Assembly (NCBI RefSeq): GCF_006874585.1
Contig: NZ_CP029761.1
Span: forward strand, 2,553,001 to 2,617,000
Length of the DNA: 64,000 bases
Source of the DNA: Sphingomonas sp. IC081
Lineage (GTDB): Bacteria; Pseudomonadota; Alphaproteobacteria; Sphingomonadales; Sphingomonadaceae
Reading direction: 5' to 3'
Shown: one piece after another, positions 15,949 through 25,863 of the stretch
Layout: each line of letters starts with the position of its first letter
How positions within the stretch are numbered: the first letter of the stretch is position 1
Made by a program: the position numbers and the translations under genes
Notes under the pieces: model-generated
Database searches by the model: none
What the model was told of the DNA's origin: nothing
Seen by the model: only the letters and a program-made list of their open reading frames with translations

Positions 15949-16611
15949 TCAGTCCAGCCGCGGCAGGTAATGGTCGCCGCGGGCGATGGCCTTGAACAGC
16001 TCCCCCTCGCGGCGCACGATCAGCACTTTCTCGCCCTCGGCAAAGCGCTGGCCCTCGTTGTCGGGCTCCAGCATGACGTGGTGCTGCTGGCCGAACCGGT
16101 CCGAAACCCGGGCCCGCGCCGGCGAGCCCCGGCTGGCGGTGCCGATGACGATCTCCGCCTCGCGGCCGACCAGCTCGATGCGGTCGATCGCGGTGGTCTC
16201 GTCCCGGGGCAGCAGGCGGCCGATCGGGCGCGCGACAAGGCCCGTCACCGGCAGCGCCGCCAGCCCCGCCACCGGGCCGACCAGCCAGGCGCTCCACGGC
16301 GACCCGGTCAGCGCGGCGAGGAACTGCTGCCCGGCCAGACCGATCACCGCGAACAGGCTGAGCAGCAGCATCAGCCACATCATGAACGGCATCCGCCCGA
16401 GCCCGACGATCGAGATCAGCCCGCCGTCAAGCGCGAAGTTGCCCCCCGCATGGCCCCCGAGATGGCCGCCTGCAGGCCCATCGACATCGAGGTCCAGGTC
16501 CGCTCCCATGAGGTCCGCCAGTCCGACGAACTGGAGCACCGCCAGCAGCGCGACGACCGCCAGCGCCACCGAGAACGGCAGGTTTCCGGGCGCTGTCAGC
16601 AGTTCAAGCAT
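15949..16611 (-). CDS. yqiJ: YqiJ-like membrane protein with OB-fold tail
   Basis: A 220-residue protein with about three N-terminal/central membrane segments (about 10-30, 73-95, 105-130) and a soluble C-terminal beta domain (about 140-220) resembling the OB-fold of YqiJ/NfeD-type partners of flotillins. Such partners bind flotillin or SPFH proteins at the membrane. ATG 16611 overlaps the upstream gene by 8 bp. Together with flotillin and TelA this suggests an envelope-stress or membrane-domain module. Confidence 0.78.
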   Translation of the reverse strand: MLELLTAPGNLPFSVALAVVALLAVLQFVGLADLMGADLDLDVDGPAGGHLGGHAGGNFALDGGLISIVGLGRMPFMMWLMLLLSLFAVIGLAGQQFLAALTGSPWSAWLVGPVAGLAALPVTGLVARPIGRLLPRDETTAIDRIELVGREAEIVIGTASRGSPARARVSDRFGQQHHVMLEPDNEGQRFAEGEKVLIVRREGELFKAIARGDHYLPRLD

Positions 16612-17332
16612 CGCCGCGCGAATCGACGTACTTGGCTTCGAGGAAACGCCCGCGCGTGGCCAGCGCATCGAGGTCCCCGCGCGAGAGGTCGAGGCTCATC
16701 GCCTCGATCTGCCCGGCGATCACGTCGAGCCCGTCGACCAGCTGTTCGGACGGGGTGGTGCCGCCGGCATGGGGCTTGTTGCGCAGCTCGGCGGGAATAC
16801 GCGTGTAGCTGTCGACCAGCGAGGGCAGATGCTCGGACAGCAGCTTGCGCACCTCGTGCGCGGCAGGGCCGTTTTCCTGCAGCGCGGCAAGCTGCGGGGC
16901 GATCTGCTCCAGCCGCACGCCGATCATGTCCACCGCGTCGACGGCCGCGCTCGGCAAGGCGCGGCGGCGGCTTTCCAGCCAGATCTCGGTCGATCCCGCC
17001 AGTTCCGGCAGGGTCGCGCTGCCAAGATCGCCGGTATTGAGCCGCGGGCTCGACGGGTAGATCGACAGGAAAAAGAACACCGCAAAAGCCAGCAGCGTGG
17101 TCAGCACCGTGGTCGCGAAGGAGAGGCCGCCAAGGATCAGCCCGGCGGTCAGCGCGGCGATGAAGATGCCCGCCACCGCCAGGAACGCCCGGCGGATGCG
17201 CCGCCAGCGGAACGCCCAGCGTTCACGGCGCGCGGTATAGAGCCGCGCGGCCCGCTGGCGGCGGGCGGCACGGATGATGTCCTGGTTCACGGCACTGCGC
17301 GTGGAGACCGCGCGCGAAGAGGGTTCCGACAT
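16604..17332 (-). CDS. Membrane protein, XpaC-like, in the telA operon
   Basis: The 242-residue product has a strongly basic N-terminus (1-47), two membrane helices (about 48-70 and 75-93) and a soluble helical C-terminal half that includes LLSEHLPSLVDSYTRIP. This arrangement, and its place directly after telA, resembles the XpaC-type proteins that accompany TelA homologs. I base the name on context and layout and not on a firm motif. It overlaps yqiJ by 8 bp and starts 18 bp after telA ends. Confidence 0.55.
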   Translation of the reverse strand: MSEPSSRAVSTRSAVNQDIIRAARRQRAARLYTARRERWAFRWRRIRRAFLAVAGIFIAALTAGLILGGLSFATTVLTTLLAFAVFFFLSIYPSSPRLNTGDLGSATLPELAGSTEIWLESRRRALPSAAVDAVDMIGVRLEQIAPQLAALQENGPAAHEVRKLLSEHLPSLVDSYTRIPAELRNKPHAGGTTPSEQLVDGLDVIAGQIEAMSLDLSRGDLDALATRGRFLEAKYVDSRGDA

Positions 17333-17350
17333 GGTGCTAGTCTATCAGGC

Positions 17351-18568
17351 TCAGTCCAGCGCCTCCAGCAGCGCCTTGGCCGCCTTGGTGTCCGCCGGTG
17401 AGGTGGCGCCTTCGGCCTGCCCCTGGGCGCGGGCGATATAGGCCCTGGACCGGGTGACTTCGCCTTCCAGCGACTGCACCGTCTGCTTCATCGAATCGAG
17501 CGCCTGCATCTTGAAGCTGTCGATCGAATCCATCGTGTCGTAGATGTTCTGGAACGCGCGGCTGAGCGTTTCCAGCGGGATCGTGGCGTTCGCCGCCTGC
17601 TCGTGGATACGCGCGGTGTTGTCCTTGAGCATCTGGCCGGTGCCGTCGATGATCCGCGCGGTGGTGGTGTTGAGCGCGGTGATCTGGTCCAGCACCAGCT
17701 TCTGGTTGGCCATCGCCTGCGCCACCGTCACCGCCGTGCGCAGCGCGCCGACCGTGGTGGTGGAGGCCCGGTCGACACCCTTGATCAGTTCGACGTTGTT
17801 CTTCTTGACCAGATCGAGCGCGAGGTAGCCCTGCACCGAGACCGCCATTTGCGTGAGCAGGTCCTGCGTGCGCTGGCGCACGTAGAACAGCGCCGATTCG
17901 CGCACCGCCTTGGCCTTGGCAGGGTCGGTATGGTCGAGGTCGCTGGCCTTCTGCTCCAGCGTCTCGTCCAGCGCCTTCGACAGGAAGATCATCTGTTCGA
18001 GCTTGCCCATCGCCGCCCAGAGGTTCTGGCGCTCGACGTCGATGGCGGCATTGTCCATCAGGAGTTCGTCCTTGCCGCCCTGCAGGCGGGCGAGGATCGC
18101 GCTGATGTGGCCCTGTGCGCTGGAATAGCTGTCGAAGTAGTTGCGCAGCTTGTTGCCCATCGGGATGATCCCGAAGATCTTGCGGCGCGAGAGCAGGTCG
18201 CCCTTGGTCGAAGGGTCGAGGTCTTCCACCGTGCGGCGCAGTTCGGCAAGGTCGGCGCCGACCCCGGCGTCCTTGTCCATCGCCCGCACCGGACGGTCGA
18301 GAAAGCGGTTGGACTGGCCCGAAGCCTCTGCGATTTCCTTGCGGCCCATGTTGGTGATCTGGTCGACGCGGCGGCCGAATTCGGGCGAGCTCGAATCCTG
18401 CGAAACGAGGTCGTTGACGAATTCGTCGACGCGGACCTGCAGCTTCGACTTCTGCTCCTCGCCCACCGGCACGAGCCCGGCGGCCTTTTCGGGCTGCACC
18501 ACCGGCACCGGATCGGGAGGCGTCAGCTTCAGTTCGCCGGCCGTCACCTGATCAGTTGTCGTCGCCAT
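17351..18568 (-). CDS. telA: TelA-family toxic anion resistance protein
   Basis: A soluble, helix-rich 405-residue protein of the TelA (tellurite/toxic-anion resistance) family. Diagnostic stretches are KSKLQVRVDEFVNDLV near 40, FGIIPMGNKLRNYFDSY near 125, and the long helices around 190-330 including TTTVGALRTAVTVAQAMANQ. The role is usually described as resistance to tellurite or membrane-active stress, mechanism unsettled. ATG 18568 is preferred over a TTG at 18592 because GGGGA precedes it at reasonable distance. First gene of the telA-xpaC-like-yqiJ operon. Confidence 0.88.
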   Translation of the reverse strand: MATTTDQVTAGELKLTPPDPVPVVQPEKAAGLVPVGEEQKSKLQVRVDEFVNDLVSQDSSSPEFGRRVDQITNMGRKEIAEASGQSNRFLDRPVRAMDKDAGVGADLAELRRTVEDLDPSTKGDLLSRRKIFGIIPMGNKLRNYFDSYSSAQGHISAILARLQGGKDELLMDNAAIDVERQNLWAAMGKLEQMIFLSKALDETLEQKASDLDHTDPAKAKAVRESALFYVRQRTQDLLTQMAVSVQGYLALDLVKKNNVELIKGVDRASTTTVGALRTAVTVAQAMANQKLVLDQITALNTTTARIIDGTGQMLKDNTARIHEQAANATIPLETLSRAFQNIYDTMDSIDSFKMQALDSMKQTVQSLEGEVTRSRAYIARAQGQAEGATSPADTKAAKALLEALD

Positions 18569-18662
18569 CTCGGAAAAATCCCCGTCCTGCAAGAAATGTA
18601 ATCGTCCGCAACGAATCTAGGTCGGCCCCACAAAACTACAAGCAAAACAGGAACCGCCCGCT

Positions 18663-19511
18663 TTACGGTTCGACGAGCGGCGTGGCCCCTTCGTCGGAAC
18701 TCCGGGTATCGGTAACGACCAGCATGGCATCGTCGCGCGCCACGACGCAGAGCGAGAGGCCCGCCGCCTGCGCGCGGCGCACCGCGAGATCGGTGGGGGC
18801 GGAAATCGTCACCAGCAGCGGGATGCCCGCGCGCACGGTCTTCTCGACCAGTTCGTAGGAGCAGCGCGACGTCATGACAACAAAGCCCTGCGCGGGGTTG
18901 GTATCGCCCCGAGCCCCACTACGAGCAAGCGCGCCGATCAGCTTGTCGAGCGCGTTGTGGCGGCCGACGTCCTCGCGGATCGCCAGCAAGGTGCCGTCTT
19001 CATTGCAGAACGCGGCCGCGTGGGTGGCACGGGTTTCGCGGCCCAGCGCCTGCGCCCCGCCCATGGCATCGAGGCCGCGCCGGATCGCCTCGGGGCTGGC
19101 CGCGCTCCGGCGCGAGAGCGATGGCAGGGGGCGCAAGGCCGCCTCCACCCCCTCGATCCCGCAGATGCCGCAGGAACTGTCGCCGGTGCGGCGGCGGGCG
19201 CGTTCGATTATGAGCAAGAGACGCTCGGGCGGGAGGTTGACGCGGGCGACATAACCCCTGCCCCAGGCGCCGTTCTCGACCGGATGGACGGCCACCTCGC
19301 CGATCTCGTCCGCCGCCGCCAGCCCTTCGGCCATGAGGAAGCCGGTGACGAAGTCCTCGATCCCGGTGGGGGTGGCCATCATCACCGCATAGGCGATGCC
19401 GTTGGTCTCGATGGCGATGGGGGCCTCGACCGGGACGGTCAGCCTCTCGCCCGCGTCCTGCCCTGCGCCGTAGCGGCTGCGAATTACGGTGATGGGTGCG
19501 GCGCCGTCCAT
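18663..19511 (-). CDS. fdhD: FdhD, formate dehydrogenase accessory sulfurtransferase
   Basis: The 282-residue protein has the FdhD features: TGFLMAEGL near 57, the conserved CxxC loop in SSCGICG near 112, REDVGRHNALDK near 178, and TSRCSYELV near 210. FdhD passes sulfur from IscS to the molybdenum cofactor of formate dehydrogenase. No formate dehydrogenase gene lies in the window. The next gene leftward in sequence order (starting at 20443 and ending 35 bp before the fdhD start) is a formate/nitrite-type channel, which fits a formate-related pair. Confidence 0.93.
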   Translation of the reverse strand: MDGAAPITVIRSRYGAGQDAGERLTVPVEAPIAIETNGIAYAVMMATPTGIEDFVTGFLMAEGLAAADEIGEVAVHPVENGAWGRGYVARVNLPPERLLLIIERARRRTGDSSCGICGIEGVEAALRPLPSLSRRSAASPEAIRRGLDAMGGAQALGRETRATHAAAFCNEDGTLLAIREDVGRHNALDKLIGALARSGARGDTNPAQGFVVMTSRCSYELVEKTVRAGIPLLVTISAPTDLAVRRAQAAGLSLCVVARDDAMLVVTDTRSSDEGATPLVEP

Positions 19512-19546
19512 GCCACCGATCTAACCCAGCCGGTCGCTGCGGTCAT

Positions 19547-20443
19547 TCAGATTTCGCCCTTGATCTGTGCATAGGCGAGCAGCGCGAAGAGGCCGGTCCC
19601 GCCCAGCACATTGCCCAGCAGCGTGGGCAGCAGGTGCAGCGCGAAGACGTCGGCCACCGGCATCTCGCCATGGGCCATCAGCAGGAACATCTCGGTGGAG
19701 CCGGCAACCACATGGGTAAAGCCGCCCGCCCCGATCAGCCAGGCGAACAGCGCCACGACAAAGATCTCGACCCCCTTGGAACTCGGCAACATCCAGACGA
19801 ACGCGGCGATGAAGAAACCGGCGGGAATCCCGTCGAGCAAGGCCGCCGTGCCGCTCGCCTCCGCCGCCTTGCGGGCCACGGCCAGCATGCCCGCCAGCGT
19901 CGGATGCGACGGGTCGACCACCATGTCGAGGATCAGCGCGGTCAGGAAGGTGCCGCAAAGGTTGGCGGCCAGCACCACGCCCCAGAGCCGGGCCGTTCGC
20001 CACAGCCGCTGCGTGTTGGGCCCGGCCAGCAGCGGCAGGACCGCGGTCAGGGTGTTCTCGGTGAAGAGTTGCAGCCGGGCGAGGACGACCAGCACGAACC
20101 CCATGGCATACCCCAGCGCAGCGATCAGTTCGCGCTGCGGATGGCCCTCGAAGGACTGATGCAGCAGCCCTTGCGCAAAGACCGAGGTGGAAATGCCGAT
20201 GCCCGCGGCAAGGCCGGACCACCACAGCGACATCGCCGGGCGGTAGAGTTCCTCCTCGCCCTCGCGCCGGATCACCGAGAACACGGTGCGCGCCGAAAGC
20301 CTCAGGTTGTCCTTGATCTGGCCGCGCTCGTGGCCGGTCAGCCCGGCCTCGTCGCGGGCGATCTCGCGGTCGCTCGCCCGGCGCTCGGGATCGTCGTGGG
20401 CAAGCGCGCCGGCAGGCTCGGAAGGGGTGGGGGCATGATCCAT
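19547..20443 (-). CDS. Formate/nitrite transporter family channel (YfdC-like)
   Basis: The 298-residue protein has a charged N-terminal tail (1-65) and six membrane segments of the FNT fold; SLWWSGLAAGIGISTSVF begins the first and FTHVVAGSTEMF lies near the sixth. The long tail and sequence style are closer to YfdC-type members than to FocA itself. FNT proteins are pentameric channels for small monovalent anions such as formate or nitrite. It ends 35 bp before fdhD and probably shares a transcript with it. Confidence 0.85.
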   Translation of the reverse strand: MDHAPTPSEPAGALAHDDPERRASDREIARDEAGLTGHERGQIKDNLRLSARTVFSVIRREGEEELYRPAMSLWWSGLAAGIGISTSVFAQGLLHQSFEGHPQRELIAALGYAMGFVLVVLARLQLFTENTLTAVLPLLAGPNTQRLWRTARLWGVVLAANLCGTFLTALILDMVVDPSHPTLAGMLAVARKAAEASGTAALLDGIPAGFFIAAFVWMLPSSKGVEIFVVALFAWLIGAGGFTHVVAGSTEMFLLMAHGEMPVADVFALHLLPTLLGNVLGGTGLFALLAYAQIKGEI

Positions 20444-20485
20444 GCCCTTTCAACCACCCCCGCGGCCGCTGGTTCCGTCAGCCGG

Positions 20486-21475
20486 TCAGACGTAGTCCTC
20501 GGTATCGATGGTCGGCCTGATCGTGTCCGGGTAGCGATGGCCGGCGATGGTCTGCTGGTTCATCAGTTCGCCCGCCTGCTCCAGCACGCCCGCGTCGATT
20601 GCCAGCGCGGCGGCCGCATGGTTGTCGTCGAAGTGGGGGATCGAACGGGTGCCGGGGATCGCATGGAGATGCTCGCCGCGCGACAGCACCCAGGCCAGCG
20701 CCAGCTGCGCCGGGGTGACACGGATCGAGGCGGCAAGCGTGTTGAACGCCTCGATCAGCGCGAGGTTGTGCGCCCAGTTTGCGCCCACGAAGCGCGGGAA
20801 ATTGCGGCGCAGGTCCTTTTCGGTGAGCGTGTTCACATCGGTCAGCTCACCGCCCAGCGCCCCGCGCGCGACCGGCGAGAAGGCGACCAGCGCGATCCCG
20901 AGCTCGCGCGTCGCGTCCAGTACGCCCAGCTCCACGTTGCGGGTCCAGAGCGAATATTCGGTCTGCACCGCCGCCACCGGATGCACGCCGTGGGCCTCGC
21001 GGATATGCGCGGCGGACCATTCGGAGACGCCATAGGCGCCGATCTTGCCCGCCTCGATCGCGCGCACCATGGCGCCCACCGAATCGGCTATCGGCACCTT
21101 CGGGTCGAAACGGTGCATGTAGAACAGGTCGATGTGATCGGTGCCGAGCCGCTTGAGGCTGGCGTCGAGCGAGGCGGTGATGCTGTCCGGCGCGCAGTCG
21201 ATGCCGCGGCGGGCGCCGTCGATCAGGATGCCGGTCTTGGAGGCCAGCAGGAACTCATCCCGCCGGTCCATGATCGCTTCGCTGAGGATCTCTTCGCTCA
21301 CGCCCATGCCGTAGATATTGGCAGTGTCGAAGTGATCGCAGCCTGCATCCAGCGCATGGCGGAACAGGCGGACCGCCTCCTCGCGGGACGGCGGATTGCC
21401 GTAGGCCCAGGCCACATTCATGCAGCCGAGCCCGACGGAGTGGACCTCACGGCCCGCGAGGAGGCGTTTTGTCAT
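20486..21475 (-). CDS. Aldo/keto reductase
   Basis: A 329-residue TIM-barrel oxidoreductase of the AKR superfamily. Catalytic residues are visible: Asp and Tyr in DTANIYG near 50-56, Lys in ASKTG near 80, and His in YMHRF near 115. It is the last gene of the leftward protocatechuate operon; its ATG shares one base with the ligC stop (TGATG). It may handle an aromatic or pathway aldehyde, but it is not a known member of the 4,5-cleavage pathway. Confidence 0.88.
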   Translation of the reverse strand: MTKRLLAGREVHSVGLGCMNVAWAYGNPPSREEAVRLFRHALDAGCDHFDTANIYGMGVSEEILSEAIMDRRDEFLLASKTGILIDGARRGIDCAPDSITASLDASLKRLGTDHIDLFYMHRFDPKVPIADSVGAMVRAIEAGKIGAYGVSEWSAAHIREAHGVHPVAAVQTEYSLWTRNVELGVLDATRELGIALVAFSPVARGALGGELTDVNTLTEKDLRRNFPRFVGANWAHNLALIEAFNTLAASIRVTPAQLALAWVLSRGEHLHAIPGTRSIPHFDDNHAAAALAIDAGVLEQAGELMNQQTIAGHRYPDTIRPTIDTEDYV

Positions 21476-22431
21476 CAGGACCAGCCGTCCTGCGCTTCGA
21501 GGCTCTCAGCCAGTTCGCCGATCACGCGGTAGCAATCGAGCACCTTGCCGACCGACGAGTTGGGCTCACGCCCTTCGCGGATGGCGGCGACGAATTCGCG
21601 GTCCTGCAGTTCGATGCCGTTGTTCGACACGGTAACGCCGGTGAGGTCGATCGGCTCTTCACGGCCGTTCACCAGATCGTCGTAACGCGCGATGTAGGTC
21701 TCGCTGTCGCCGATGTAGCGGAAGAAGGTGCCGAGCGGGCCGTTGTTGTTGAACGAGAGCGAGAGCGTGCAGATCGCGCCGGTCTCGGCCTTCAGCTGGA
21801 TCGACATGTCCATGGCGATGCCGAGTTCGGGGTGCTTCGGCCCCTGCAGCACGTTGGCGGCGACGATCTTGCCCGACTGGTAGGCGAACAGGTCGATCGT
21901 GTGCGCGGCGTGGTGCCACAAGAGGTGGTCCGTCCACGAGCGCGGCTGGCCCTTGGCGTTCATGTTCTTGCGGCGGAAGAAGTAGGTCTGCACGTCCATC
22001 TGCTGGACGTTGAACTCACCCGCGGTGATCTTGTTATGCACGTACTGGTGCGAGGGATTGAAGCGGCGGGTGTGGCCGACCATGCAGACCAGGCCGGTTT
22101 CCTGCTGCTTGGCCACCACGGCTTCGGCATCGGCCCAGCTGTCCGACAGCGGAATCTCGACCTGAACGTGCTTGCCCGCGTTCATGCAGGCGATCGCCTG
22201 TTCGGCATGCATCTGGGTGGGGGTGCAGAGGATCACGGCATCGACATCGGGCATCGCCAGCACTTCGGCGAGATCGGTGCCGGAGTGCGGCGCGCCGTAC
22301 TTGGCGGCGACTTCGGCGGCCTGATCGGCGCTGCGCGAAATGACCGAGGCAATCTCTACGCCGTCGATGTTCTTGAGGCCGTCGAGGTGCTTTTCACCGA
22401 AAGCGCCGGCGCCTACGAGGGCAATACGCAT
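21475..22431 (-). CDS. ligC: 4-carboxy-2-hydroxymuconate-6-semialdehyde dehydrogenase
   Basis: LigC oxidises the ring-cleavage product of protocatechuate (as its hemiacetal) to 2-pyrone-4,6-dicarboxylate with NADP+. The 318-residue protein is a GFO/IDH/MOCA-type dehydrogenase with nucleotide motif GAGAFG at residues 7-12, close in length to Sphingobium LigC. MVGHTRRFNPSHQYVHNK near 118 and the WHHAAHTIDLF segment near 173 are typical of the family. ATG 22431 is chosen for the AAGGAG 6 nt upstream. It follows ligB by 70 bp. Confidence 0.92.
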   Translation of the reverse strand: MRIALVGAGAFGEKHLDGLKNIDGVEIASVISRSADQAAEVAAKYGAPHSGTDLAEVLAMPDVDAVILCTPTQMHAEQAIACMNAGKHVQVEIPLSDSWADAEAVVAKQQETGLVCMVGHTRRFNPSHQYVHNKITAGEFNVQQMDVQTYFFRRKNMNAKGQPRSWTDHLLWHHAAHTIDLFAYQSGKIVAANVLQGPKHPELGIAMDMSIQLKAETGAICTLSLSFNNNGPLGTFFRYIGDSETYIARYDDLVNGREEPIDLTGVTVSNNGIELQDREFVAAIREGREPNSSVGKVLDCYRVIGELAESLEAQDGWS

Positions 22432-22501
22432 GGAAATCTCCTTGGGGTGTCTGTCAAAGACAAAGGGCGTGCCGGCGTCAACCACCGGCACGCGGAATCG
22501 A

Positions 22502-23872
<1,371 letters not shown>

Positions 23873-23876
<4 letters not shown>

Positions 23877-24898
23877 AGGCCGCGTTCCTTGAGCCTGGCG
23901 TCAAGGCGCGGGAAGACCTTGCGCACGTTGCCTTCGAAGATCGCGTGGCGCTCCTCGTCGGAGATCTGGAGCGCGTCGACATAACGCTTGGTGTCGTCGA
24001 AGTAGAAGCCGGTCGTGGGGTCGATCCCGCGCACCGCGCCGACCATTTCGGAGCCGAACAGGATGTTCTTGTTGTCGATCACGTCGGCCAGCAGGTTGAT
24101 GCCCGGCTGGTGGTAGACGCAGGTGTCGAAGAACACGTTGTTCATGATGTAGTCGTCAAGCGCAGGCTTCTTCAGCATGTCCGCGAGGCCCCGGTAGCGG
24201 CCCCAGTGGTACGGCACCGCGCCGCCGCCGTGCGGGATGATGAAGCGCAGCTTTGGGAACTTCGCGAAGAGGTCGCCCTGCATCAGCTGCATGAAGGCCA
24301 CGGTGTCCGCGGCGATGTAGAAGCCGCCGGTGGCGTGCATCGCCGGGTTGCACGAACCCGAGACATGGATCATCGCCGGAACGTCCAGCTCGCACATCGC
24401 CTCGTAGATGGGGAACCAGTATTCGTCGGTCAGCGGCGGATGCTCGAAGTGGCCGCCGCCCGGATCGGGGTTGAGGTTGCAGCCGATGAAGCCCAGTTCC
24501 TCGACGCAGCGCCTGAGTTCCTTCACCGAGGCGGAAAGGTCCGCCTTGGGGCTCTGCGGCAGCATGCACACGCCTGCGAAAGTCTCGGGGAACATGTTCA
24601 CCACGCGGGCGATAAGATTGTTGCAGTGGACCGCCCAGGCCTCGGACATGGCCTGATCACCGACATGGTGCGCCATGGCGCTGGCGCGCGGGCTGAACAC
24701 GGTAAGATCGGCGCCGCGCTCCTTGATGAGGCGGAGCTGGTTGTCCTCGATGGTCTGGCGGATCTCGGCGTCCGAGATCTCCGGGTAGGGCGGCGCCTCT
24801 TCACCGGCCTTGAACGCGGCGATCTGGGCCTCGCGCCAGGCGTCGTGCGCCTTGGGCAGGACGGTATAATGTCCGTGACAGTCGATGATGAGCGACAT
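23873..24898 (-). CDS. ligJ: 4-oxalomesaconate hydratase (amidohydrolase family)
   Basis: LigJ hydrates the oxalomesaconate intermediate to 4-carboxy-4-hydroxy-2-oxoadipate. The protein is 341 residues, the same as the Sphingobium enzyme, when started at ATG 24898. It has the amidohydrolase metal-site opening DCHGHYT at 8-14, a His in MIHVSGS near 175, FIIPHGGG near 222, and a late loop in ILFGSEMVGAVRG near 285. A TTG six bases upstream is an alternative start. It starts 2 bp after the DUF1932 gene ends and overlaps ligA. Confidence 0.93.
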
Positions 24899-24900
24899 GC

Positions 24901-25776
24901 TCAATTCTCTCCCTTGAGTACGCCCGCCGCGACGCCCGCCTTGATGGCCGCCGCTAGCTTGGCTTCGAATCCTTCGGGCGGCGGCGCGATGCCCAGCGTG
25001 CCCAGCGCCTGCTGCCAGACGGCGGTGTTTTCGGTCATGCGCGGCGCAATGCCCAGCGAACGCAGCATCTGCGCGGCCTCGTCCATCTCGGCGGCGCGGC
25101 GGCGGCCGTGGACCAGCATGCGGTCGAGATTGTAGTCGGCGCGCTGCGCCCAGGAAATCGCCTTCTCGCTGGCATCGAGCGAGGCCAGCACCTCGCCTGC
25201 CACGCCTTCGGCATGGGCGGCCATCATCATCTCGGCGGTCAGCGCCTCAAGCCCCTTGACCATGACCGAGCGCACCAGCTTGATCGCCGAGGCGCGGCCG
25301 ACATCGGCGCCGACGACACGCACATGGGTGAAGCCCACCGCCGTCAGCGCGCTTTCCGCCGCTGCGGCATCGGGGCCGGAAACCAGCAGCGGCACCTTCA
25401 TCCGCGCGGGGTTCACCGGCGCCAGCACGGCGACATCGACGTAACGCCCCTTTCCGGCAGCGATGGCCTTGGCGGCGGCCCGCTTGGTGCCCGGCGCGAC
25501 CGAGTTCATGTCGCAGAACAACGCGCCTTCGCCGAGCAGCGGGGCGACCTCTTCGGCCACCCGCGGCGCGGCGTCCGCGGTGACCAGCGAAAGCACCAGC
25601 GAGGCACCCGCAAGCGCCTCGGCCGCGCTGTCGCAGGCGGTGATGCCAAGCTCGGCCATGACCTCGCGGCGCGCGGGAAGAATGTCGAAGGCGCGCCCCT
25701 GCGCCGACCAGTCTCCAGCTCCCGCGAACGTCGATCCAGCTTCTCCGAACCCGATAAGGGCGATCGATCTATCCAT
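24901..25776 (-). CDS. NAD(P)-dependent oxidoreductase, 6-phosphogluconate dehydrogenase-like with DUF1932
   Basis: The 291-residue protein opens with a Rossmann nucleotide site (IALIGFGEAG, 5-14), has the beta-hydroxyacid dehydrogenase-like core (FCDMNSVAPGTK near 90), and a C-terminal helical DUF1932 domain (from about 195). It heads the leftward lig operon, 2 bp before ligJ, so a role linked to protocatechuate or a related aromatic is likely. It is not one of the characterised pathway enzymes I know, so its substrate remains open. Confidence 0.8.
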   Translation of the reverse strand: MDRSIALIGFGEAGSTFAGAGDWSAQGRAFDILPARREVMAELGITACDSAAEALAGASLVLSLVTADAAPRVAEEVAPLLGEGALFCDMNSVAPGTKRAAAKAIAAGKGRYVDVAVLAPVNPARMKVPLLVSGPDAAAAESALTAVGFTHVRVVGADVGRASAIKLVRSVMVKGLEALTAEMMMAAHAEGVAGEVLASLDASEKAISWAQRADYNLDRMLVHGRRRAAEMDEAAQMLRSLGIAPRMTENTAVWQQALGTLGIAPPPEGFEAKLAAAIKAGVAAGVLKGEN

Positions 25777-25863
25777 TGCGCCACCCTGCCCTCACCGCAG
25801 GCAATGGGCCAATCGGAAGCGGCTTTCGGCTATAAGCTGGGCGTAATTTATGCTCCCGAACGC

